A DNA stretch of 23,104 nucleotides from a virus. The notes below the pieces were generated by a model. It was not told the DNA's origin. It searched no databases and saw only the letters and a list, made by a program, of their open reading frames with translations. The translations under genes were made by a program, and so were the position numbers. The stretch lies in IMG/VR virus record IMGVR_UViG_3300046028_002730, positions 1 through 23,104 of that record; one strand, given 5' to 3'. Positions 7,836 to 12,325 of the stretch are shown in pieces (positions within the stretch are counted from its first letter, which is position 1; each line of letters begins with the position of its first letter).

Positions 7836-8103
7836 GTAATTTCTCCGTCATTTCAAGTAAATCTTCTTGTCCAATTTGATAGTGTTTTTCAAACCCTTTT
7901 GCACCAAGACCATGTACACCTGTATTTCCTCGGTGGTGTTCAATACATAATCCGATAAATGGTGCATTGGCTCTTTTACCGCCAAATCGCCTAATGTGGT
8001 GAATTTCAACCCCACTATCGTAAGGCTGACCTAAGTGTCGGCATAACGCACATCCAAGTCTTGCAACTTTTGAGTATTGTTCTTTTTCAGCTTTTGTTGG
8101 CAT
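7822..8103 (-). CDS. HNH/Ref-like nuclease
   Basis: A 93-residue protein with C18/C21 (CALC), the paired histidines EIHHIRRFGG (H35, H36), GLCIEHHRG (C53, H56, H57) and GVHGLGAKGFEKHY (64-75). This arrangement matches the HNH-type core of Ref (recombination enhancement function of phage P1), a RecA-dependent nuclease, and the related phage HNH proteins often found next to rusA. It is compact and seems complete for the nuclease domain, lacking the disordered N-terminal arm of P1 Ref. Role: cutting DNA during recombination or DNA repair. It overlaps RusA by 14 bp, consistent with joint function. A general HNH endonuclease is the alternative name. Confidence 0.85.
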   Translation of the reverse strand: MPTKAEKEQYSKVARLGCALCRHLGQPYDSGVEIHHIRRFGGKRANAPFIGLCIEHHRGNTGVHGLGAKGFEKHYQIGQEDLLEMTEKLLDSA

Positions 8104-8254
8104 GATCCACGCTTGCTTGCTCTAGCTTTTCAGCAGATTCAGCAATATCTACCGCAATTTCCATCATTAGCAAAGCACTATTGTTTTTAAGGGCTTCATC
8201 GTACAGACGAATCAATGTTTTTAAAATAAGGAATTCTTCGGTTAATCTAATCAT
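8087..8254 (-). CDS. Small helical protein, unknown (55 aa)
   Basis: A 55-codon frame, ATG at 8254 to TGA at 8087, too short for usual gene callers. It starts inside the stop of the upstream gene (ATGA) and its 3' end overlaps the HNH gene by 17 bp. The product begins MIRLTEEFLILKTLIRLYDE and ends with an acidic helix (IAVDIAESAEKLEQASVDHA). It is predicted as two helices. Coupling at both ends and phage-like packing support it as a gene; no family is recognised. Confidence 0.6.
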   Translation of the reverse strand: MIRLTEEFLILKTLIRLYDEALKNNSALLMMEIAVDIAESAEKLEQASVDHANKS

Positions 8255-8580
8255 ACGGTAAATTTCTCCAATTGTCGGTTATTAGCACTTTCAGTTTGCC
8301 ACGCCTGAAAACGCATCTTAGCTGCTTCTAGCTGCCACTTTAACTTTTCTGCATCCTCTGTGGCTTTTCCTATTGCAACGCATAAGTCTTGATAATCTTG
8401 GCTTGCATAGGCTTCACGCTCTTGTGCTCCAAGGCTTTGTTCGCTTGACTTCTTCATCATAATGGAACGCAATGAATGACGATAGGCTTCTAATTGAGCT
8501 AACTGGCCCTTTGCTTTTGCGTATTCAGGTGCGTTCATGTAAATATAGTTTATTGCTTCGTGTGGATCGTATTCACTCAT
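8251..8580 (-). CDS. Helical phage protein of unknown function (109 aa)
   Basis: 109 residues from ATG 8580: MSEYDPHEAINYIYMNAPEY, a long charged helical middle (AKGQLAQLEAYRHSLRSIMMKKSSEQSLGAQEREAYASQDY) and a coiled-coil C-terminus (AIGKATEDAEKLKWQLEAAKMRFQAWQ). The start is chosen because AAGGAG lies 7 nt upstream and the ATG overlaps the upstream stop as ATGA; a TTG two codons earlier is possible. Similar proteins, with an N-terminal xYDPxxAIxYI and the same coiled coil, occur beside replication and recombination genes in many tailed phages of Gram-negative bacteria, but their role is not known to me. It probably binds DNA or a replication partner (inference). Confidence 0.85.
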   Translation of the reverse strand: MSEYDPHEAINYIYMNAPEYAKAKGQLAQLEAYRHSLRSIMMKKSSEQSLGAQEREAYASQDYQDLCVAIGKATEDAEKLKWQLEAAKMRFQAWQTESANNRQLEKFTV

Positions 8581-8768
8581 AGCCAATCTCCTTTTTGTCC
8601 TGTATTACCCTTGATGTACTGGTCTTGTATATCTCGCATGACTGATGGGCGTCTATTACCAAGTTCATAAGTTGAGATAAGTCTGCGAAACTCTTGCAAA
8701 CCTTTTTCTTTTCTAAGTCTGATCCAATATCTGACTTCGCATCGGTGTCTGTATTCTTCATCGGTCAT
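8577..8768 (-). CDS. Small phage protein of the DUF7696-like type
   Basis: Sixty-three residues: MTDEEYRHRCEVRYWIRLRKEKGLQEFRRLISTYELGNRRPSVMRDIQDQYIKGNTGQKGDWL. The beginning MTDEEYRHRCEVR and the ending KGNxGxKGDW are shared with short phage proteins that accompany replication genes (recalled as DUF7696). The start ATG at 8768 overlaps the upstream stop (ATGA) and its own stop overlaps the next ATG (ATGA). Another frame across the same bases (8573-8761) is open but lacks these features. The product is very basic; a nucleic-acid partner is likely but unproven. Confidence 0.75.
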   Translation of the reverse strand: MTDEEYRHRCEVRYWIRLRKEKGLQEFRRLISTYELGNRRPSVMRDIQDQYIKGNTGQKGDWL

Positions 8769-9133
8769 GCCATCGCTTTCTTAGCCATAACCAGTAGGCA
8801 TTTTTCTTTAAGTTGGTAGTAAGTTAAACCCATGCTATGTACGCCAAGTTCTGCTGCTTTGGCAACAATGCCAGCTTCTGTGGCCATCCATGATTTATCT
8901 TCTTTGACCTTGACTGTCATATCTAGCTCATCTTCCCAACGGCCTTGGTTAAGCCATGTAGCTGGGTGTGGGATGTATTCAGTTTCGGTGTTTTTGATCT
9001 TCCAATACTCTAAATGATTAGGTATGGCTTCTAAAGCATCAGATTGTTCTTGTGGGGTCATTTTTGACCAAGACTTTTCTGCTACTCGTTTGGATATTTT
9101 GCGTGGGTATAACTTCCAAAATTCATTAAACAT
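8765..9133 (-). CDS. Phage replication protein, DnaT/O-protein-like domain
   Basis: A 122-residue protein with the pattern FWKLYPRKISKRVAEKSWSKMTPQEQ (5-30), then YIPHPATWLNQGRWEDEL (53-70). This FWxxYPRK...PHPATWLNxGRWxDE block is normally the C-terminal domain of phage replication/primosome proteins (O-like, DnaT-like), where it helps load the replicative helicase. Here the usual N-terminal DNA-binding winged helix is absent, so the gene encodes only the loader-type domain plus a short tail (LKEKCLLVMAKKAMA). It is the first gene after a leftward promoter (9164-9193), so it is probably the lead gene of the replication/packaging operon. A separate origin-binding partner may lie elsewhere. 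Confidence 0.82.
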   Translation of the reverse strand: MFNEFWKLYPRKISKRVAEKSWSKMTPQEQSDALEAIPNHLEYWKIKNTETEYIPHPATWLNQGRWEDELDMTVKVKEDKSWMATEAGIVAKAAELGVHSMGLTYYQLKEKCLLVMAKKAMA

Positions 9134-9140
9134 TTTTTCT

Positions 9141-9158
9141 CACTTAAGTAGTTAAGTG
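9141..9158 (-). promoter_or_regulatory. Hairpin over the ribosome site of the 8765-9133 gene
   Basis: A perfect palindrome, CACTTAA-N4-TTAAGTG, 7 bp with a 4-nt loop, lies between the predicted start of transcription and the ATG at 9133. In the leftward mRNA the hairpin runs to 8 nt before the start codon, with GTGAG at its 3' side as the only Shine-Dalgarno-like sequence. It could mask the ribosome site or act as a further operator half-set, since it contains the TTAA core of the operator family. Confidence 0.5.
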
Positions 9159-9163
9159 TGTAC

Positions 9164-9193
9164 AGTATACTTAAGTTTGCTTAACTGTGTAAA
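9164..9193 (-). promoter_or_regulatory. Leftward promoter with TTAAG-N4-CTTAA operator
   Basis: On the - strand a -35 box TTTACA (9193-9188; 5 of 6) and -10 box TATACT (9169-9164; 5 of 6) are separated by 18 bp. Between them is a perfect dyad TTAAG-TTTG-CTTAA at 9171-9184 (+ strand reading). A repressor bound to it would block RNA polymerase. The promoter overlaps the stop codon of the small gene 9181-9366 and serves the 8765-9133 gene and those behind it. Confidence 0.7.
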
Positions 9194-9366
9194 GTATTTA
9201 ATAGATATTTTTCTGATCTATACCAAAATTCACATTCAATCAAATTCTTAAGTTTTTGGCTTTTACAGTATTCGTAAGTTGCTACCAAATTGGGGTCATT
9301 CCAGTTATCTAATGTTTTTGGTAATAACTCGTTACTGTCTATATCTTCTATATATATATTATTCAT
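9181..9366 (-). CDS. Small acidic protein, unknown (61 aa)
   Basis: Sixty-one residues from ATG 9366: MNNIYIEDIDSNELLPKTLD, then WNDPNLVATYEYCKSQKLKN and a final aromatic stretch with FWYRSEKYLL. AAGGAAG 5 nt before the ATG is a good ribosome site, which decides this start. The frame remains open upstream to a GTG at 9483, giving a possible 100-residue form whose extra N-terminus (starting AKLVPIQRMTDG) has no ribosome site. No family is recognised. The operator-bearing promoter at 9164-9193 overlaps its stop codon, so its last codons are also regulatory DNA. Confidence 0.6.
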   Translation of the reverse strand: MNNIYIEDIDSNELLPKTLDNWNDPNLVATYEYCKSQKLKNLIECEFWYRSEKYLLNTLHS

Positions 9367-9467
9367 TATTACTTCCTTTTTGGTGAACGCACCTAGCCCT
9401 TTCCTAGATGCCTTCAATAGTTCTTCCTTTTCGGAGCCACTACACCCGTCAGTCATTCGTTGAATAG

Positions 9468-9515
9468 GCACTAACTTCGCCACCTATATTTGAGCTTTTG
9501 CATCAACTTTCCCCC
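9468..9515 (-). other. Noncoding block similar to the element at 11213-11278
   Basis: On the - strand GGGGGAAAGTTGATGC (9515-9500) is followed 22 nt later by AAGTTAGTGC (9477-9468). The early operon has GGGGTGAAAGCGGATGC at 11213-11229 and the same ten bases AAGTTAGTGC at 11269-11278. Both precede small genes. The stretch 9367-9515 otherwise holds only the possible GTG extension of the 61-residue gene. Confidence 0.35.
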
Positions 9516-9576
9516 AGTTGCTCTTGTATCTTAATCGCTGGTGTCGGTTCCCGCCCAATTAAGACCAAGCAGAAAT

Positions 9577-9705
9577 AAAAAAACCCCTTAAGGTTATTCT
9601 AAGTTGAACCCGCTTTGTAAAAGACCAGCCAGCCTTTAAAAAACGCTCAGAATAACCCTAAAGGGTCTAGGCTGGTTCATGCTACATCGCAGGGTTCAAT
9701 CCGCT
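9577..9705 (-). ncRNA. Structured RNA / attenuator-like terminator downstream of the regulator gene
   Basis: This 129-nt segment follows the stop of the HNH-Cro gene with no open frame. Three pairs of complementary arms are present: A, 9583-9600 with 9649-9666 (18 pairs, two of them G-U in RNA); B, 9604-9611 with 9692-9699 (TTGAACCC/GGGTTCAA), extended by GC/GC across a one-base bulge; C, 9629-9635 with 9669-9675 (CCAGCCT/AGGCTGG), or alternatively 9624-9630 with 9670-9676. Arms B and C are nested, while one A arm lies inside and one outside, so A forms either a pseudoknot or an alternative to B/C. On the leftward transcript the last A arm runs directly into seven U (9583-9577), as in an intrinsic terminator. 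It probably ends or attenuates transcription of the regulator; a free regulatory RNA is also possible. Confidence 0.65.
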
Positions 9706-9723
9706 TGATGCCATTATATACGA

Positions 9724-10257
9724 TTATTCCAGTTCAGGCCATATCATTTGAAAATTATCAGGAAACAGGCTTTTTCGGGTAATTAGCCCATGTGATTCTT
9801 TTTCTAGGGTTGCTGCCAACATGACTAGCTTATCCATAGGAATCTCGCTGTTTTGCCACATAGATACGGCTGGTACAGATACCCCAACTAGCTTGGATAT
9901 ACGGGTTGGCCCACCTAAAAGTTTAATTATTGCGTATGTGTTTAATGGTACTGGCATTTTTTCCACTTTTTTAGTTCCTCTGCTTTGCCTATTTTTTTTG
10001 ACTTTATCTTGCATATTTTCTGCATGAGTGCCTAAAAACAAGTGGTTTGGGTTTACGCATAAAGGTACATCGCATTTATGTAAAACCAACATACCCTCAG
10101 GTATTTCGTTGCCATGCAAAATATAAGATGATCTATGGGCATAAATTTCATTGCCAAGCGTGAAATGCCCGTACTTGTAATTGTTTGCACCACTCCAAAG
10201 CCAACAACCATCAGGTTGTTTAACCACTTTTTTCATGAATTTATTTAAATCTTGCAT
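9724..10257 (-). CDS. Fusion of HNH endonuclease and Cro/YdaS-type regulator
   Basis: A 177-residue two-domain protein. Residues 15-95 are an HNH_3-type homing-nuclease module: DGCWLWSGANNYKYGHF, YAHRSSY, VLHKCDVPLCVNPNHLFLGT (H60, C62, C67, N69, H72) and ENMQDKVKKNR. Residues 101-177 match Cro/YdaS-like transcription regulators: LLGGPTRISKLVGVSVPAVSMWQ (113-135) is the helix-turn-helix, and the tail LITRKSLFPDNFQMIWPEL is the family's closing motif. Met101 (position 9957) is preceded by GTGGA and could give a free 77-residue regulator. The gene diverges from the early operon; a near-operator (10256-10269) covers its start, suggesting autoregulation. There is no Shine-Dalgarno sequence, and the best -10 box ends 6 nt before the ATG, so the mRNA may be leaderless. 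Both domains look intact. Confidence 0.88.
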   Translation of the reverse strand: MQDLNKFMKKVVKQPDGCWLWSGANNYKYGHFTLGNEIYAHRSSYILHGNEIPEGMLVLHKCDVPLCVNPNHLFLGTHAENMQDKVKKNRQSRGTKKVEKMPVPLNTYAIIKLLGGPTRISKLVGVSVPAVSMWQNSEIPMDKLVMLAATLEKESHGLITRKSLFPDNFQMIWPELE

Positions 10258-10291
10258 AAGCTATCTTAACTTATTTACAAAATAATTGCAA
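10256..10291 (-). promoter_or_regulatory. Leftward promoter of the regulator gene, with operator-like dyad
   Basis: On the - strand TTGCAA (10291-10286) and TAAGAT (10268-10263) are 17 bp apart, each 4 of 6 to consensus. The + strand segment 10256-10269 reads ATAAG-CTAT-CTTAA, one base from the perfect operator, and overlaps both the -10 box and the ATG at 10257. Transcription would start at or within a base or two of the ATG, giving a leaderless message as known for phage lambda cI. Confidence 0.5.
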
Positions 10292-10298
10292 ATAATTG

Positions 10299-10327
10299 TT
10301 GACATGATGCTTAAGTTGACTTAATAT
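10299..10327 (+). promoter_or_regulatory. Early rightward promoter with TTAAG-N4-CTTAA operator
   Basis: A consensus -35 TTGACA (10299-10304) and -10 TAATAT (10322-10327) are separated by 17 bp. A perfect dyad TTAAG-TTGA-CTTAA fills 10311-10324, overlapping the -10 box. The promoter faces the early operon starting at 10370. Divergent to it is the gene of the Cro-type regulator, the expected binder of the dyad. Confidence 0.82.
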
Positions 10328-10331
10328 TCAA

Positions 10332-10359
10332 TTACGGCAATATGTCGTGATAACCGTAA
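10332..10359 (+). promoter_or_regulatory. Leader inverted repeat before the first early gene
   Basis: TTACGG (10332-10337) and CCGTAA (10354-10359) are complementary with a 16-nt loop. The 3' arm touches the ribosome site AAAGGAG (10358-10364) of the gene at 10370, so folding of the leader could modulate initiation. It may be only a chance stem. Confidence 0.35.
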
Positions 10360-10369
10360 AGGAGCTCTT

Positions 10370-10582
10370 ATGAGTGAAATAGAAACGCAACAGCAAGACT
10401 TCAACAGCTTCCAAGAACACTTGGAACGCATCTTTAAAGACCTAGAAGATGGGGTCACATTAACTCTTGATGAAATTGGCGATCTACGCTATGCCTGTGG
10501 ATTACCGTCACCAGTAAGAAAAAACCCTGTATTAGCTTCAGTCTTTGACGATTTTTCAAACATTTTTGGGAGTAAACAATGA
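10370..10582 (+). CDS. Small acidic early protein, unknown (70 aa)
   Basis: Seventy residues, strongly acidic (MSEIETQQQDFNSFQEHLER, then DLEDGVTLTLDEIGDLRYAC and a hydrophobic end DDFSNIFGSKQ). It is the first gene of the early rightward operon, behind a good ribosome site (AAAGGAG, spacing 5-6) and the operator-controlled promoter. Its stop overlaps the start of the SSB-like gene (ATGA). Its position and acidity fit a small host-takeover or DNA-mimic-like protein, but no family is recognised and this is inference only. Confidence 0.8.
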   Translation: MSEIETQQQDFNSFQEHLERIFKDLEDGVTLTLDEIGDLRYACGLPSPVRKNPVLASVFDDFSNIFGSKQ

Positions 10583-11205
10583 TTATTTCAGACAACAGTA
10601 AAGAATTTAAAATCGCACCAGCAGGTCTACACATGGCTCGCTTGTATTCAATCATTGACCTTGGCCATCAGGCTACAGAATGGGCTGGCGAAACCAAGAT
10701 TATGCACAAAGTTGTATTTACTTGGGAGCTACATGGTGACGATGATGCAGGCCAACCATTAAAAACAGACGATGGAAAGCCTTTAATCGTGTCCAAACGC
10801 TATACCGTGAGTTTAGGCGATCAGGCTCGTTTAAGGCAAGACTTAGAATCATGGTCTAACAAAAAGATGAGCCCTGAAGATCGCAAAAACTTTGACCTTA
10901 AAGGTTTGTTGGGTAAGTTCTGCATGGTAAACATCACTCATAGCGAAGATGGCAAATACGCTAACATCTCAGGCATCAGTCCAGTACCGTCAGCTTTGCG
11001 TAATGTTCAGCCTGAGGGCGTTAATCCTACATTACACTTTTGGTTAAATGAATTTGACCAATCTAAGTACGATGCCTTACCAAAGTATTACAAGGAAAAG
11101 ATTGCAGAATCGTCTGAGTGGCGTGGCAACAAAGCTAAAGAATTGGAATCTGCCTACAGCAAGCCTGTGGCCAACGATTTGCCTGACGATTCTATTCCCT
11201 TTTAA
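10579..11205 (+). CDS. Phage single-stranded DNA-binding protein
   Basis: A 208-residue protein. The first 140 residues are beta-rich (HKVVFTWELHGDDDAG, KRYTVSLGDQARLRQDLESW, KFCMVNITHSEDGKYANISG) in the pattern of phage SSB-type OB folds. The C-terminus is an acidic tail ending DLPDDSIPF, the classic SSB tip that binds partner proteins of replication and recombination. Such proteins coat ssDNA during replication and assist strand exchange. It comes second in the early operon, linked by ATGA to the first gene. The DUF669/phage SSB-like class is meant; identity as a canonical E. coli-type SSB is not claimed. The gene is followed by the noncoding element at 11213-11295. Confidence 0.85.
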   Translation: MIISDNSKEFKIAPAGLHMARLYSIIDLGHQATEWAGETKIMHKVVFTWELHGDDDAGQPLKTDDGKPLIVSKRYTVSLGDQARLRQDLESWSNKKMSPEDRKNFDLKGLLGKFCMVNITHSEDGKYANISGISPVPSALRNVQPEGVNPTLHFWLNEFDQSKYDALPKYYKEKIAESSEWRGNKAKELESAYSKPVANDLPDDSIPF

Positions 11206-11212
11206 TAATTAA

Positions 11213-11295
11213 GGGGTGAAAGCGGATGCTAACGAGCTAGGATTGCCCTTATATACAAGGATTGCCCTAAGTTAGTGCAGCGAGTAGCCCCACCT
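11213..11295 (+). ncRNA. Candidate structured RNA between SSB and cysteine-rich gene
   Basis: An 83-nt noncoding stretch with nested pairing: GGTG (11215-11218) with CACC (11291-11294), CTAAC (11229-11233) with GTTAG (11271-11275), TAGG (11238-11241) with CCTA (11266-11269), and the terminal hairpin CCTT-ATATAC-AAGG (11247-11260). It also contains an 11-base direct repeat, AGGATTGCCCT at 11239-11249 and 11258-11268. The ribosome site of the next gene lies beyond it. It could be a leader element, an mRNA-stability element or a riboregulator; no known RNA family is recognised. Confidence 0.4.
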
Positions 11296-11320
11296 AACAA
11301 GTAAAGTTGAGGAAATTAAA

Positions 11321-11440
11321 ATGAAATCAAGTAAATGTTGTAACCATGATTGCAATGAGGGTAGAAATTGCCCACTAAGGAAAAGTCAAAGTTTTCTTGA
11401 TTTTATTAAAGCAATATTAAGAAAGGTGCTAGGAAAATGA
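11321..11440 (+). CDS. Small cysteine-rich phage protein (39 aa)
   Basis: Thirty-nine residues: MKSSKCCNHDCNEGRNCPLR, then a basic hydrophobic helix (SFLDFIKAILRKVLGK). The cysteines C6, C7, C11 and C17, with H9, fit a small zinc knuckle; the motif CNxxCNxGRNCP recurs in tiny phage early proteins. A GAGG ribosome site lies 9-12 nt before the ATG, and its stop overlaps the next start (ATGA). Too short for routine gene callers, but the coupled overlap and cysteine pattern support it. Function unknown. Confidence 0.75.
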   Translation: MKSSKCCNHDCNEGRNCPLRKSQSFLDFIKAILRKVLGK

Positions 11441-12072
11441 GTTTTTTAGTAGCCAACATTCCACCAGTTAAATGCTTTGTGCGTAAGGAGTTTCTTTATA
11501 ACCACGAATCAGGTCACGGGGAACTAGAGCCTTGCGTATGGATGACGGCCAAAGCAATCAAGGGCCAAGCATTTCGCATTGAATCTATGTTGACTAATTA
11601 CGGTGCTTTGTACGACAAACTACCTATTAGTGCGTATGTGTGGAAAGAAGTAACTGATCCACTACCGCTAGATTTCTTACAGATTTGGGATTGTTTGTCT
11701 TATGACATGGCCGTAATTGAAAAGTCTAATCTGCGTGGTTTAAAGGTCAAATACTTTGGCAAAGATAAACAGTTTCATTTTGGTAACTACTTGTTCACCA
11801 TTGACTTTGCTAGTCCTGATGCCAATCGTTTAGATACTAGCTTTAGTGAGGGTGTAGAAGAACATAAGTCTTACAACTTTATTAAGCTTGACAATGGTCA
11901 GTTTGCTTGTCAGCCCAATAACCGTTGTCTTTGGTACGATGTATCGCTAGTGCCAGCCGTGCTTAAAACACCTGATTTTAAGATACCAACAGAAATCTAT
12001 AGCGTTGAAAACCATGCCAAGTGGACTGCTAAAGATGAGTGGTTTTATAACTTTGTGGAAATAAAAGAATGA
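11437..12072 (+). CDS. Conserved-looking phage early protein, unknown (211 aa)
   Basis: A 211-residue protein with an N-terminal block VKCFVRKEFLYNHESGHGEL and a following VWMTAKAIKGQAFRIESMLTNYGALYDKLPISAYVWK, which I recall from early regions of other tailed phages (sometimes marine), without a known role. The rest is beta-rich and aromatic (FGNYLFTIDFASPDANRL, NNRCLWYDVSLVP), suggesting a compact globular enzyme-like or binding fold. No catalytic motif is visible. It overlaps the cysteine-rich gene upstream and a tiny membrane gene downstream by 4 bp each. Confidence 0.85.
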   Translation: MSFLVANIPPVKCFVRKEFLYNHESGHGELEPCVWMTAKAIKGQAFRIESMLTNYGALYDKLPISAYVWKEVTDPLPLDFLQIWDCLSYDMAVIEKSNLRGLKVKYFGKDKQFHFGNYLFTIDFASPDANRLDTSFSEGVEEHKSYNFIKLDNGQFACQPNNRCLWYDVSLVPAVLKTPDFKIPTEIYSVENHAKWTAKDEWFYNFVEIKE

Positions 12073-12164
12073 TAACCGTACTGATTACCGTGTTAGCTGG
12101 GTTTGGAATCTTGTTTTTAGGAATTATCTCAGTAGCTTTAGCTGTTTGGGTAACTCAAAAATGA
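12069..12164 (+). CDS. Tiny membrane protein (31 aa)
   Basis: Thirty-one residues, almost entirely one membrane-spanning helix (MITVLITVLAGFGILFLGII, then SVALAVWVTQK). Start and stop are each in ATGA overlaps with the neighbouring genes, so it is read in a translational chain. Such tiny single-span proteins in phage early operons often act on the host membrane, but no function is known here. No signal for secretion other than the span itself. Confidence 0.65.
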   Translation: MITVLITVLAGFGILFLGIISVALAVWVTQK

Positions 12165-12325
12165 CTAAGGTAGCCATCATAACCGCTTGGGTGGCGTTAT
12201 TTATTGCTGGGCTAGTGCTTATGTATGGTCATGGCTACAAAAGCGGTAGAAACGCCCAATTAGACTTTGAAGATGTACTAAAAATAGCAAAATCGCAATT
12301 TACTTGCAGAATGGAAAAAAAATGA
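12161..12325 (+). CDS. Small membrane protein (54 aa)
   Basis: Fifty-four residues with one N-terminal span (VAIITAWVALFIAGLVLMYGHG, residues 4-25) and a charged, probably cytoplasmic tail (YKSGRNAQLDFEDVLKIA, ending TCRMEKK). ATGA overlaps join it to the tiny membrane gene upstream and the nuclease downstream. The arrangement is that of a small inner-membrane protein with a soluble helix. Family not recognised. Confidence 0.65.
   Translation: MTKVAIITAWVALFIAGLVLMYGHGYKSGRNAQLDFEDVLKIAKSQFTCRMEKK

Noticed and set aside
8573-8761. An open frame overlapping the 8577-8768 gene
   Set aside because: It shares the same bases in another frame, has no ribosome site of its own and no family features, while the other frame is coupled at both ends and has a phage-type sequence.
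9430-9455. Hammerhead-like CTGACG...GAAA on the - strand
   Set aside because: The core would need CUGANGA and a cleavage site with the third stem; the last base is wrong and no complementary stems are present.
9691-9705. A tRNA T-arm-like string (GGGTTCAATCC) suggesting a tRNA
   Set aside because: The 5-bp T stem does not pair around a 7-nt loop, and no acceptor, D or anticodon arm is present; the string is better explained as the B arm of the structured RNA.
10258-10369. Attachment site or integrase region beside the regulator
   Set aside because: No integrase or recombinase gene lies near, and the gap is fully explained by promoters and operators.
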